A DNA stretch of 22,155 nucleotides from SYIM01 sp964581825 (GCA_964581825.1 CAZORB010000068.1:1-22155); one strand, 5' to 3'; positions 1-8,005 are shown, counted from the first letter of the stretch. Notes: generated from the letters alone by a model not told the origin. Numbers and translations are program-made.

Positions 1-76
1 TGGCGCGCCCGGCGCGGATCGAACGCGCGACCCCTGGCTTCGGAGGCCAGTACTCTATCCACTGAGCTACGGGCGC
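1..76 (-). tRNA. tRNA-Arg (anticodon CCG)
   Basis: Read on the minus strand this folds into a full cloverleaf of 76 nt including an encoded CCA at positions 3-1. The acceptor stem GCGCCCG pairs perfectly with CGGGCGC. The D arm is GCTC-loop-GAGT, the anticodon stem CTGGC/GCCAG encloses loop CTCCGAA (anticodon CCG, reading Arg codon CGG), and the T arm is GCGCG-TTCGATC-CGCGC. All seven acceptor pairs are Watson-Crick, so the gene appears intact although it sits at the window edge. Confidence 0.97.
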
Positions 77-109
77 CTGCCTGCCTTGGGTGGCAGCGAC
101 GGAGGGCGA

Positions 110-138
110 AGCATACTCGGTTTCGACGCTTCCGTCAC
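110..138 (-). promoter_or_regulatory. candidate promoter for tRNA-Arg
   Basis: On the minus strand a -35-like GTGACG (133-138) lies 17 bases from a -10-like TATGCT (110-115). Each matches the sigma-70 consensus at 4 of 6 positions, and the predicted start is about 27 bases before the tRNA. It is a pattern match only, in a region that must hold a promoter for the tRNA. Confidence 0.3.
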
Positions 139-147
139 GGTTGTTCG

Positions 148-176
148 TCGACCGACTGCGCGTTTCCCGTTACAAT
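148..176 (+). promoter_or_regulatory. candidate promoter for the cytochrome c gene
   Basis: A good -10 box TACAAT (171-176) follows a 17-base spacer after a -35-like TCGACC (148-153, 4 of 6 consensus matches). The predicted transcript start near 182 would give a short leader of about 30 bases before the ATG at 212. It overlaps the divergent tRNA upstream region, so the two genes share about 135 bases of control sequence. Confidence 0.4.
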
Positions 177-211
177 TCAACGCTTTGAACTTTCACTGCT
201 ACGGCCGGATT

Positions 212-712
212 ATGAGCGCAGAACACGAAACCCCCATCAAGACCCCGAAACAGCTGATCACGGTCGTCGTGCTCTCCTTTATCGTGCCCATCCTGCTCAT
301 CGTCCTCCTGGTCAAATATGTCGGCCAGAGTAAGCGCACTGGCGCGGGCACTCAGTCCATGACCGCTGCGGCAATTGAAGCGCGCATCAAGCCCGTGGCG
401 GGTTTTGAGCTGATCGATGCCAGCGCGCCTCGCGCGCTCAAGTCCGGCGAGCAGGTCTACACGGCGCAGTGCTCAGCCTGCCATTCGGCCGGCGTTGCAG
501 GCGCGCCCAAAACGGGCGATGCAGCGGCCTGGAAACCCCGTCTTGATACCGGGCTTGAGGCGCTGGTGACAGCCGCGCTCAAAGGCAAGGGCGCAATGCC
601 GGCGCAGGCCGGTGGCGCGGCCTCTGACTTCGAGATTCTGCGCGCTGTGGTTCACATGGCCAATGCTTCGGGCGGCAGCCTCAAAGAGCCCGAGCCCCCG
701 GCAGCCAAGTAA
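212..712 (+). CDS. membrane-anchored monohaem cytochrome c5-type protein
   Basis: The 166-residue product is an electron carrier of the cytochrome c5 type, with its haem domain expected in the periplasm. Residues 15-37 form one hydrophobic segment after a short charged N-terminus, which suits an uncleaved signal anchor. The haem-attachment motif CSACH is at residues 87-91 (Cys87, Cys90, His91), and Met129 in the KGKGAMP segment is the probable sixth iron ligand. The reading frame is open upstream to 86, but the ATG at 212 was chosen because the extension is arginine-rich, precedes the membrane segment oddly and would overlap the candidate promoter. The usual c5 pair of extra cysteines after the Met ligand is not present. 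The gene is convergent with rep, 52 bases away. Class is confident; its redox partner is unknown. Confidence 0.9.
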   Translation: MSAEHETPIKTPKQLITVVVLSFIVPILLIVLLVKYVGQSKRTGAGTQSMTAAAIEARIKPVAGFELIDASAPRALKSGEQVYTAQCSACHSAGVAGAPKTGDAAAWKPRLDTGLEALVTAALKGKGAMPAQAGGAASDFEILRAVVHMANASGGSLKEPEPPAAK

Positions 713-724
713 GTCCGCGCACCG

Positions 725-744
725 GCGCGCGCAGTTACGCGCGC
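725..744. terminator. GC hairpin between convergent genes
   Basis: A perfect 7-bp stem GCGCGCG (725-731) / CGCGCGC (738-744) encloses a 6-base loop in the 52-base gap between the cytochrome stop and the rep stop. The position suits a bidirectional terminator, but there is no T-run on either strand, so it is not a classical intrinsic terminator. Confidence 0.3.
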
Positions 745-764
745 GTCGTTCAAGCCGGGCCGTG

Positions 765-2807
765 TCACTTCGCGGTTCGCGACGCCCCCAGCAGATCCTT
801 CAGCGCGCCCAGTCGGGCGCGCGCTGTTTCGTTGGTTACCGTCGCGCGCACGCCAGTCGCGCCGCTTGAAAGCTCCATCTCGGCGATAAATCGCGACGGC
901 TCCTGTGGCAGTGTTTGTCGGGCACGCGAGCGTTCACGGCACCAGCTCAGCGTCAGACTGCGCTGCGCGCGCGTGATCGCCACATACATCAGCCGCCGCT
1001 CTTCTTCAATGCGCGCCGCATCACCCGCGGCGCGCGCTGCGCTCGCCTCAGCAGCCGCACCCTCTTCAGCATCGGGATCGCGGGTGCCCAGGTGTGGCAG
1101 CACGCCCTCCTCGCAGCCCACCACGAACACGTGGGGAAACTCGAGCCCCTTAGCCGCATGGACGGTGGACAGCCGAACCGCGTCGGCCTCCGCATCGCGC
1201 CGATCCAGCTGCGACAGGATCGCGATCGATTGAGCAACCTGAGCGAGCGTTGCGCCCTCTTCTTCGGCTCGCTTCTTCACCCAGTCGCAAAAATCACAGA
1301 CATTGCGCCAGCGAGTCGCGGCGGTTTTTTCGTCCTGACTGTCGGCGAGCCACCCCCGGTAGTCGATCGCTGCGAGCAAATCATCGAGCACCGGTCCAGC
1401 GGGTTCGCGCGCTGCACGCCAGTTGATCCGATTGATGAATTCACCGAACTCGCGAACGGTTTCCAGCTGCCGGGCTGCGAGCCTGGATTCGAAGCCGGTT
1501 TCGAATAACGCCTCAAACATCGATACCTGCCTTGACCCCGCATAGTCGCCCAGCGCTTTGAGCGTTGCGGTTCCAATGCCGCGCTTGGGCGTGGTGGCCG
1601 CGCGGATGAATGCGGGGTCATCGTCGTCATTAGCGATCAGCCGAAGATAAGCAATCAGATCGCGGATCTCGGCGCGCTCGAAAAACGACTGGCCGCCCGA
1701 CAGTACATATGGGATGTTTTCCTTGCGCAGCCACTGCTCGAAGACGCGCGACTGATGGTTGCCGCGATACAGAATCGCGTAATCGCGCCAGGCGCCTCGC
1801 CGCTCAAAACGATGCGCGTGAAGGCGCATCACGATGGACTCAGCCTCGGCCTCTTCATTGGCGCAGGGCACCACCTGGATCGGGTCGCCCACGCCATGCT
1901 CAGACCACAGCTTCTTGTCGTGAAGCTTCGGGTTGTGCGCGATCAGCCGATTGGCCGCGCTCAGAATCGTGACGCTCGATCGGTAGTTCTGCTCAAGCTT
2001 AAACAGCTTCAACGCAGGGAAGTCGGTTTCCAGGCGGCGCAGATTGTCGAGCGTTGCCCCCCGCCAGCCATAGATCGCCTGATCATCGTCGCCCACCGCA
2101 GTGAAGGCCGCGCGGGGCCCGGTGAGAAGCTTTAGCAGCTGATACTGCGCGGCGTTGGTGTCCTGGTATTCATCGATCAGCAGATAGCGCAGCCGCTCGC
2201 GCCAGGCCTGGGTGAGATCCGCATGCTCGGTAAGCAGCTTCACCGGCAGCAGGATCAGGTCATCAAAGTCGACGGCCTGATAGGCCGATAGCGTTGCCGC
2301 ATGCTCGCGCCAGGCCCGCGCGATCGAATGCTCGATGTCGTTGGCTGCCTGCGCAGCAGCGGTCTCGGGGTCCAGCAAGGCATTTTTCCAGAGCGAGATC
2401 TGATGCTGGGCATGGCGGATCAGCTTGCGATCGGTGGTGGCGAGCGCGCCCGCGAGAATGCCCGCGCAGTCATCAGAATCGAGGATCGAGAAGCTGCGCT
2501 TTAAGCCCAGCCGCTCGCCATCCCGGCGAAGCATCTGCATGCCCAACGAGTGAAAGGTGCTGACCAACGGCCTGCGCGCTGCCGGCAGCGTCGCAATTTT
2601 CTGCAGCCGCTCGGCCATCTCCTGCGCCGCTTTGTTGGTAAACGTGATTGCGCCGATTGCCTCCGGTGAGAACCCGCTGTCGATCAGATGAACGATCTTG
2701 TGGGTGATCACGCGGGTCTTGCCGCTGCCCGCGCCAGCCAGCACCAGGCAGGGGCCATCGAGATGGCGGATGGCCGCGCGCTGGGCGTCGTTAAAACCGG
2801 TGGACAT
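765..2807 (-). CDS. rep: ATP-dependent DNA helicase Rep (UvrD/Rep superfamily 1)
   Basis: This 680-residue protein is a 3'-5' superfamily 1A DNA helicase that clears the replication fork and helps restart it. The expected motifs are all present in order: Walker A GAGSGKT (25-31), motif Ia TFTNKAA, motif II DEYQD (212-216), motif III GDDDQAIYGWRGA, the QNYRSS motif, motif V around VHAAKGLEF, and motif VI with YVAITRA. Length matches Rep (about 670 residues), and the N-terminus is closer to Rep than to UvrD or PcrA, although UvrD-type naming cannot be fully excluded. The ATG lies only 5 bases after the priA stop. A GGAG ribosome-binding site (2819-2822, 11 bases upstream) lies within the last priA codons, so translational coupling with priA is likely. 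Both proteins act in replication restart. Confidence 0.93.
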   Translation of the reverse strand: MSTGFNDAQRAAIRHLDGPCLVLAGAGSGKTRVITHKIVHLIDSGFSPEAIGAITFTNKAAQEMAERLQKIATLPAARRPLVSTFHSLGMQMLRRDGERLGLKRSFSILDSDDCAGILAGALATTDRKLIRHAQHQISLWKNALLDPETAAAQAANDIEHSIARAWREHAATLSAYQAVDFDDLILLPVKLLTEHADLTQAWRERLRYLLIDEYQDTNAAQYQLLKLLTGPRAAFTAVGDDDQAIYGWRGATLDNLRRLETDFPALKLFKLEQNYRSSVTILSAANRLIAHNPKLHDKKLWSEHGVGDPIQVVPCANEEAEAESIVMRLHAHRFERRGAWRDYAILYRGNHQSRVFEQWLRKENIPYVLSGGQSFFERAEIRDLIAYLRLIANDDDDPAFIRAATTPKRGIGTATLKALGDYAGSRQVSMFEALFETGFESRLAARQLETVREFGEFINRINWRAAREPAGPVLDDLLAAIDYRGWLADSQDEKTAATRWRNVCDFCDWVKKRAEEEGATLAQVAQSIAILSQLDRRDAEADAVRLSTVHAAKGLEFPHVFVVGCEEGVLPHLGTRDPDAEEGAAAEASAARAAGDAARIEEERRLMYVAITRAQRSLTLSWCRERSRARQTLPQEPSRFIAEMELSSGATGVRATVTNETARARLGALKDLLGASRTAK

Positions 2808-2812
2808 CGCCG

Positions 2813-4909
2813 TCAGATCTCCGACGGATCGACTTCGAGGTGCCAGCGCGCCCGAGTCTTGACCGTGCGCAACGCCATCAGCCAGTGCGGCAGGAACCCC
2901 TGCAATACAGGACGCGCTCCCGATTCAACCAGCAGTTGCGCGCGTTCGCGCCCCTTCAGGCGGGCCATCGGCATGGGCACCGGGTCGAACAGCTGGATCG
3001 GCGAATCTGCGTCGGCCTCACACAGGGGCTCGGCCAGGTCACGGGCAGTGCGTAAGAATGCCAGCGCGTCATCCAACGCAGGGGCATCGGCCCGCAGCAG
3101 TGCCTGATGCGTAAACGGTGGCATCGCTGCATCGCGCCGCTCGGCGAGCAGCGCATCGGCAAAGCCTGCGTAATCGTGGCGCTTCAAAAAATCAAAGAGC
3201 GGGTGGGTGGGATAGCGGGTCTGGACCAACACCCGGCTCGCTGCGACCTCACGGCCCGCGCGACCGGCCACCTGCATCAGCGTGGCAAACAGGCGCTCGG
3301 GCGCGCGAAAGTCGGCGCTGAACAGCCCAGCATCGCCGTCAACCACCACCACCAGGCTCAGGCGTCTGAAGTCATGCCCTTTCGCAAGCATCTGGGTGCC
3401 AACCAGCAGGTCGACCTCGCCCTGATGAACCGCTGTGATCAGCGCCTGCGCCGCACCGCGACGGCTGGCGACATCGCGGTCGAGTCGGGCAATCCGCTGG
3501 CCGGGAAACTGGTGCGCCAGGTCTTCTTCCAGTCGCTGGGTGCCCCGACCGAGCCCGGCCAGGCCCAGGTTGCCGCACTGCGGACAGGCACGAGGAACTG
3601 GCGAGTTGGCGCCGCAATGGTGGCAGACCAGCTGGTAGCGCGACCCGCGCGCCGAGGGGGCGGCGCGGTGCAGCACCCGCCAGGCTGAGCATTCCGAGCA
3701 GCCGCTCAGCCAGCCGCAGGCGTCACACCCGAGGACCGGCGCATAGCCCCGCCGATTGATGAAAACCAGTGCCTGCTCGCCACGCTCCAATGTCGTCGTG
3801 ATCGCAGCAAGCACCGAGGGAGCGAGCGCTGACTCACCGCGCAAGCCTTTTACGTCAATGATCTCGAGCTGTGGCAGAGCCCCGCCCCCCATACGCGAGG
3901 GCATCTCGAGCAGCCGATACCGGCCGCGCCGGGCCGCCCGCCAGGTTTCGATGGAGGGTGTCGCCGACCCCAGCAGCACCGGGATATCGGCCTCGCGTCC
4001 GGCGGCAACAGCGAGATCGCGCGCCGAGTAGTGCAGCCCGTCCTGCTGTCGGTAGGAAGCGTCATGCTCTTCGTCGACAACGATTGCTGCGAGCTGAGGC
4101 AGCGGCGTCAGCACCGCGAGCCGTGTCCCGATGATCACCCTGACCCGCCCTTCAACCGCGGCCAGCCATGCGCGCGCGCGCTCGGCCTCACCCAGACCGC
4201 TGTGCAGCACCGCCACCGAGTCGGGCGGAAATCGGGAGGCAACCAGCCCGGCGAGTTGCGGCGTGAGGGCAATCTCCGGCACCAGAAGCAGCAGCTGCGC
4301 CTTCGGCTGCTTCAGCAAAATCTCCTCGAACCAACGCAGATACACCTCGGTTTTGCCGCTACCGGTGACCCCGTGCAGCACCGATACGCCAAACCCGCGT
4401 GTGGCAATCAAGGCATCGAGCACCTGCTGCTGGTCGGCCCCGAGCGGCTGGCCCGCTGCCGAGCGGCTGAGGGGTTGCGGGCCTGCACCCGACGCGGTGG
4501 CAGGTGTTCTGGCGGCGCGTCGCGCTCGCGCAAACGGTGTTGAGCGGGCCCGCGGCGAGGCCGGCGTGCGCAGGGTTCGGGGCACGGCCAGCCAGGCGAA
4601 CTCGCCAATCGAGCGATGGTAATAACCCGCTGCAAACCGAAGCAGTGCAAACCAGCTGGCGGGCAGCGCTGGCGCATCATCGAGCCGCGCCTCGATGTCC
4701 TTCAGGCGGTCGGGCGAAAGTTCGCTGTCGGTGCGTCGCTCAAGCACCAGACCGATTCGACGGCCACTGCCCCAGGGCACCTGCACCCAGTCGCCGACCG
4801 CCAGCGTCTCCACGAGCGCCGGCCCGATCCGGTAGTCGAACCAGGGCGCAATCGGGATATCCAGCGCAATCCGTGCAATTCGCAAATCAGCGGTGAAACC
4901 AGAATTCAC
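2813..4909 (-). CDS. priA: primosomal protein N' (replication restart helicase PriA)
   Basis: PriA recognises abandoned forks and D-loops and reloads the replisome. The 698-residue product has the N-terminal 3'-DNA-binding domain (about 1-112), an Ala/Arg/Pro-rich linker (about 115-155), and the helicase core with Walker A GVTGSGKT (180-187) and DEEH (279-282). The zinc-binding insertion keeps all eight cysteines as four pairs (395/398, 404/407, 429/432, 442/445), and the C-terminal helicase domain contains GTQMLAKGHDF. The start is a GTG at 4909: it precedes the conserved N-terminal sequence directly and no in-frame ATG lies nearby. The upstream ribosome-binding site is weak. It is transcribed toward rep and follows hemE after 315 bases. 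Length is slightly below E. coli PriA (732). Confidence 0.96.
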   Translation of the reverse strand: MNSGFTADLRIARIALDIPIAPWFDYRIGPALVETLAVGDWVQVPWGSGRRIGLVLERRTDSELSPDRLKDIEARLDDAPALPASWFALLRFAAGYYHRSIGEFAWLAVPRTLRTPASPRARSTPFARARRAARTPATASGAGPQPLSRSAAGQPLGADQQQVLDALIATRGFGVSVLHGVTGSGKTEVYLRWFEEILLKQPKAQLLLLVPEIALTPQLAGLVASRFPPDSVAVLHSGLGEAERARAWLAAVEGRVRVIIGTRLAVLTPLPQLAAIVVDEEHDASYRQQDGLHYSARDLAVAAGREADIPVLLGSATPSIETWRAARRGRYRLLEMPSRMGGGALPQLEIIDVKGLRGESALAPSVLAAITTTLERGEQALVFINRRGYAPVLGCDACGWLSGCSECSAWRVLHRAAPSARGSRYQLVCHHCGANSPVPRACPQCGNLGLAGLGRGTQRLEEDLAHQFPGQRIARLDRDVASRRGAAQALITAVHQGEVDLLVGTQMLAKGHDFRRLSLVVVVDGDAGLFSADFRAPERLFATLMQVAGRAGREVAASRVLVQTRYPTHPLFDFLKRHDYAGFADALLAERRDAAMPPFTHQALLRADAPALDDALAFLRTARDLAEPLCEADADSPIQLFDPVPMPMARLKGRERAQLLVESGARPVLQGFLPHWLMALRTVKTRARWHLEVDPSEI

Positions 4910-4969
4910 TTTAACTTCGAGGCTTAATCCGAGACCCCTAAACGGGAATTCCGGCTCATCAACAAAACC

Positions 4970-4990
4970 TGTGGATAACTCTGTGGGTAG
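4970..4990 (-). promoter_or_regulatory. DnaA-box-like pair upstream of priA
   Basis: TGTGGATAA at 4970-4978 is the exact complement of the DnaA consensus TTATCCACA. A second degenerate copy TGTGGGTAG follows at 4982-4990, 12 bases away in the same orientation. They lie about 60-80 bases upstream of the priA start. DnaA binding here would link initiation to expression of the restart helicase; that is inference. A perfect 9-mer can occur by chance, though the tandem spacing argues against it. Confidence 0.5.
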
Positions 4991-5137
4991 CTGCCGAATA
5001 GCGCTCCCAAGTCCTTGTCAGACCTTGATCCAGAGTCGGATGCCCGTTTTTTGATCAATTTGATGCTCTTATAAATCAATCACTTAGCGAAGCGGCCTGG
5101 AAGACCCTGCGCTTTACTCGGGAACAGCACTCGAGGG

Positions 5138-5166
5138 GCGCGCGCTGTGCATAAGTCAGCGCGCGC
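5138..5166 (-). terminator. strong stem-loop downstream of hemE
   Basis: A perfect 10-bp inverted repeat GCGCGCGCTG (5138-5147) / CAGCGCGCGC (5157-5166) encloses the 9-base loop TGCATAAGT. It lies about 60 bases after the hemE stop in the direction of transcription. No T-run follows on the minus strand, so it may stabilise the hemE mRNA 3' end or act with Rho rather than be a classical intrinsic terminator. Confidence 0.4.
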
Positions 5167-5224
5167 ATGCTCGCAAACCCTTGTTTTTCGCGCCTTCGCG
5201 AGGCGCGCCGGTGCGATGGATTGG

Positions 5225-6364
5225 CTAAAGTGAGGACGCGCTAGCGCCGCGACGCCGTTGTTCACGGCTGTATGCGTGGACGGCTTCGACCAGTGCGGTA
5301 ACAGACTCGGGTGGCGTGAACTGCGAGATGCCATGGCCGAGGTTGAACACATGGCCGATTCCGGGCTGCGGCACACCGAAGCTCTCAAGCGCTTTCAGCG
5401 CCTCGCCGCGAATCTGCTCAGGCTGGGCCATGAGCACCATCGGGTCGAGGTTGCCCTGGATCGCGCAGCGCGCTCCAACGCGGGCGCGCGCCTGGCCGAG
5501 GTTCACGGTCCAGTCGATGCCCACGCCATCGCAGCCCGAGGCGGCGATTTCCTCAAGCCACAAGCCGCCGCCTTTGGTAAACACGATCACCGGCACCGAC
5601 ACCCGGCGCGAACCCACCACCTTGCCATCGGCATCGACAACAGGCTCATCGCGCTCGCGCTGCAACCGGTCGATCACCTGCCGGATAGGCCCCAGCGAAA
5701 ACTTCTGGAATGCCCCGTCGGCGAGCGCACCGCCCCAGGAATCAAAAATCATCAGCGCCTGCGCGCCCGCCTCGACCTGTGCATTGAGGTAATCGGCCAC
5801 CGCCTGCGCATTGACCTCGAGGATGCGCTTCATCAGATCTGGCCGACGATAGAGCATCGTCTTGACCTGACGGAAATCATCGCTGCCACCGCCCTCGACC
5901 ATGTAGCAGGCGAGCGTCCAGGGGCTGCCCGAAAAGCCGATCAGTGGCACACGTCCGCCCAGAGCGCTGCGAATCGTGCTGACCGCCTTCATCACATAGT
6001 CCAGGGAATCCGCGGGATCGGGCGAGGTAAGCGCCGCCACCGCAGCTTCGTCGCGAACCGGCCGCTCGAACTTCGGGCCCTCGCCTTCGGCGAAGTAGAG
6101 TCCCAGGCCCATCGCGTCGGGCACGGTGAGGATGTCGGAAAACAGGATCGCCGCATCAAGCGGGTATCGATCCAGCGGCTGCAGCGTCACCTCACAGGCA
6201 AGCTCGGGGTTTTTGCACAGGCTCAGAAAACTGCCGGCGCGACGCCGGGTTGCGTTGTATTCGGGCAGGTAGCGGCCCGCCTGGCGCATCAGCCAGATCG
6301 GTGTGTAGTCAGTCGGTTCGCGGCGAAGCGCTCGCAGGAAGGTGTCGTTTTTGAGGGGTGACAT
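5225..6364 (-). CDS. hemE: uroporphyrinogen III decarboxylase
   Basis: HemE converts uroporphyrinogen III to coproporphyrinogen III in the cytoplasm by removing four acetate carboxyl groups, a step of haem synthesis. The 379-residue product shows the signature RQAGRYLPEY (27-36; substrate-binding Arg27 and Arg31), the FSDILTVPDAMG segment with catalytic Asp77, Tyr154 in the LACYMVEG segment, and His344 in FNLGHGISQFTPP. It is about 25 residues longer than E. coli HemE, partly from an apparent insertion near residues 240-256 (PVVDADGKVVGSRR) and partly from a basic, serine-rich tail. The ATG is preceded by AGGAG (6375-6379) at 10 bases. It lies 53 bases after the TPP enzyme gene, in the same direction, and may share its transcript. 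Confidence 0.97.
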   Translation of the reverse strand: MSPLKNDTFLRALRREPTDYTPIWLMRQAGRYLPEYNATRRRAGSFLSLCKNPELACEVTLQPLDRYPLDAAILFSDILTVPDAMGLGLYFAEGEGPKFERPVRDEAAVAALTSPDPADSLDYVMKAVSTIRSALGGRVPLIGFSGSPWTLACYMVEGGGSDDFRQVKTMLYRRPDLMKRILEVNAQAVADYLNAQVEAGAQALMIFDSWGGALADGAFQKFSLGPIRQVIDRLQRERDEPVVDADGKVVGSRRVSVPVIVFTKGGGLWLEEIAASGCDGVGIDWTVNLGQARARVGARCAIQGNLDPMVLMAQPEQIRGEALKALESFGVPQPGIGHVFNLGHGISQFTPPESVTALVEAVHAYSREQRRRGASASSL

Positions 6365-6374
6365 CGGATCAGGG

Positions 6375-6379
6375 CTCCT
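6375..6379 (-). promoter_or_regulatory. ribosome-binding site of hemE
   Basis: AGGAG on the minus strand, 10 bases before the ATG. It supports the chosen start and suggests independent translation of hemE even if it is co-transcribed with the gene before it. Confidence 0.6.
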
Positions 6380-6417
6380 GGGGTTGGTCGGATTCGGTCG
6401 GGGCGCAGTGCCCTCGA

Positions 6418-7992
6418 TTAGCCGATGACCAATTCGATCAGTACGGGGCCGGTCTGTGACATCGCCCGGCCAAACAGTCGGGCGAATTCGCCCAGATCTT
6501 CAGCGCGCGCGGCCTCCAGCCCCATGCCGCGAGCGAGCGACACGAAATCCAGCGTCGGTCGGTCGAGGGTGAGCATGTCGGTGGCCCGGCGGCCTGGGGT
6601 GCCCGCGCCAACGCCCGCGAACTCGCCGCGAAGAATCTGGTAGGCGCGATTGGCCATGATGACAACGGTGACGTCGAGCTGCTCGCGGGCCATCGTCCAG
6701 AGCGCCTGGATCGTGTACATAGCACTGCCATCACCCTCCAACGCGACCACCTTGCGGCTGGGTGCGGCAATCGCAGCGCCGACTGCACAGGGCAGCGCAA
6801 AACCGATGGAGCCGCCCATGACGGACAGCCAGTCATGCGGGGCTGCGCCTACCGTGGATGGACCGAACGAACGTCCGGTGGTCACCGCCTCGTCGACCAC
6901 AATCGCCTGCTCGGGAAGAAGCGCGGTCAGCACCGCCGCAATACCGTCGGAACTGGGGCGGCCGGTGGGCAGCGCGCTGGGCGCGAGCGTTTGCCGCACG
7001 GCAATGTGTGCGGGCGCAAGCGTCGCGGCATTGAGCTCGGCTGCAACCGCCGCCAGCGCGGCGCGCGCATCATGCTCAGGCTCGGTCAAGGTAATCAATG
7101 CGCATCCTGCAGGCGCCAGGCGGCGCGGTTTGCCCGGGTACGCAAAAAACGCGATCGGCGCACGCGCGCCCACCAGCACAATGCGCTTGAACCGGGCGAG
7201 TGCCGCCACCGTGGGCTCCACCGCATACGGCAGCCGGGGCGCTACGACGCGACCAGCGCCCCGCGACAACTTGGCCGTGTAAAACTCGGTCATCAGCGCA
7301 CAACCGGTGCGAGCGGCAATGCGCCCTGCCTGCTCGAGCGAAAGCTCATCGAGCGCGCCGGCACCCAGCAGCAGCAGCGTCTCAGGCTCGAGAAGCGCCT
7401 GTGCGGCTGCAGTGACTGCCGCCGTGTCGAACGGCCGATGTGCAACAGCAGGGCGCATGGAGTCGGGCGCGAGCGGCGCCTGATGGGCAGGGAGCTCGCC
7501 CCAGGCCGCATCGGCCGGCAGTGCCAGGGTGGCGATCTGACCAGGCGGTGAGCAGGCGGCCTCGATCGCGGCCAGCGCATCGGTGCGCAGCGTGGCCGCC
7601 GAGCGCGTCGTGCGTACCCAGTGCGATACCGTCCGCGCGATACCTTCCAGGTCAGAGGTGAGCGGCGAATCGTTGGCGAGGTGATCAGTGGCATGGTCGC
7701 CCACAATGTTCACGATGCCCGAGCGCGCACGCCGCGCGTTATGCAGATTGGCGAGCCCATTACCCAGGCCAGGGCCCAGGTGGAGCAGGGTGGCAGCCGG
7801 TTTGCCTGCAATCCGGTAGTAGCCGTCCGCGGCGCCCGTGACCACGCCTTCGAATAAGCCGAGCACGCAGCGCATTCGATCGATCCGATCGAGCGCGGCG
7901 ACAAAGTGCATCTCGGATGTGCCGGGATTGGTAAAGCAGACCTCCACGCCACCGGCAAGCAGCGTGTGGACCAGATCGTCAGCGCCGTTCAA
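6418..7992 (-). CDS. TPP-dependent enzyme, acetolactate-synthase large-subunit-like
   Basis: The 524-residue protein has the three-domain layout of thiamine-diphosphate enzymes (acetolactate synthase, benzoylformate decarboxylase and relatives). Near the N-terminus NPGTSEMHF (22-30) and the catalytic-type Glu48 in GLFEG are clear. The cofactor motif starts with GDG at 420-422 and ends with Asn448, the usual spacing. It resembles the stand-alone acetolactate-synthase-like proteins of Burkholderiales more than the biosynthetic IlvB: no regulatory subunit gene is beside it, and it is shorter than most IlvB. The substrate cannot be told; a decarboxylase or catabolic role is possible. The start is a TTG at 7992. 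No in-frame ATG or GTG lies between it and the upstream stop, and GGGAGAG lies 6 bases before it. It precedes hemE by 53 bases. Confidence 0.85.
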   Translation of the reverse strand: MNGADDLVHTLLAGGVEVCFTNPGTSEMHFVAALDRIDRMRCVLGLFEGVVTGAADGYYRIAGKPAATLLHLGPGLGNGLANLHNARRARSGIVNIVGDHATDHLANDSPLTSDLEGIARTVSHWVRTTRSAATLRTDALAAIEAACSPPGQIATLALPADAAWGELPAHQAPLAPDSMRPAVAHRPFDTAAVTAAAQALLEPETLLLLGAGALDELSLEQAGRIAARTGCALMTEFYTAKLSRGAGRVVAPRLPYAVEPTVAALARFKRIVLVGARAPIAFFAYPGKPRRLAPAGCALITLTEPEHDARAALAAVAAELNAATLAPAHIAVRQTLAPSALPTGRPSSDGIAAVLTALLPEQAIVVDEAVTTGRSFGPSTVGAAPHDWLSVMGGSIGFALPCAVGAAIAAPSRKVVALEGDGSAMYTIQALWTMAREQLDVTVVIMANRAYQILRGEFAGVGAGTPGRRATDMLTLDRPTLDFVSLARGMGLEAARAEDLGEFARLFGRAMSQTGPVLIELVIG

Positions 7993-7998
7993 GTGAGG

Positions 7999-8005
7999 CT
8001 CTCCC
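7999..8005 (-). promoter_or_regulatory. strong ribosome-binding site deciding a TTG start
   Basis: GGGAGAG on the minus strand, 6 bases before the TTG at 7990-7992. An in-frame TAA lies upstream with no ATG or GTG in between, so this site decides the start of the TPP enzyme gene. Confidence 0.7.

Larger units (their letters stand above)
4910..5224. other. hemE-priA intergenic region
   Basis: No convincing gene is seen in these 315 bases; a short frame overlapping the hemE end has no family resemblance. The region holds, from the priA side outward, a DnaA-box-like pair (4970-4990), a markedly AT-rich stretch (about 5047-5085) with the palindrome TTGATCAA at 5051-5058, and a perfect GC hairpin (5138-5166). 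It probably contains the priA promoter and the 3' end of the hemE transcript, but I could not identify a convincing -35/-10 pair. Confidence 0.6.

Noticed and set aside
86..211. N-terminal extension of the cytochrome frame
   Set aside because: It overlaps the candidate promoter, is arginine-rich and would precede the membrane anchor; the ATG at 212 gives a normal protein.
4960..5090. Replication origin
   Set aside because: Only one consensus DnaA box and one weak copy, and no dnaA, dnaN or parAB nearby.
5189..5207. GC hairpin CGCGCCT / AGGCGCG as intrinsic terminator of hemE
   Set aside because: On the minus strand it is followed by A-rich, not T-rich, sequence; the T-run lies on the wrong side.
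5258..6361. 367-codon plus-strand frame opposite hemE
   Set aside because: It mirrors hemE almost exactly; hemE has all its family motifs, so this is a shadow.
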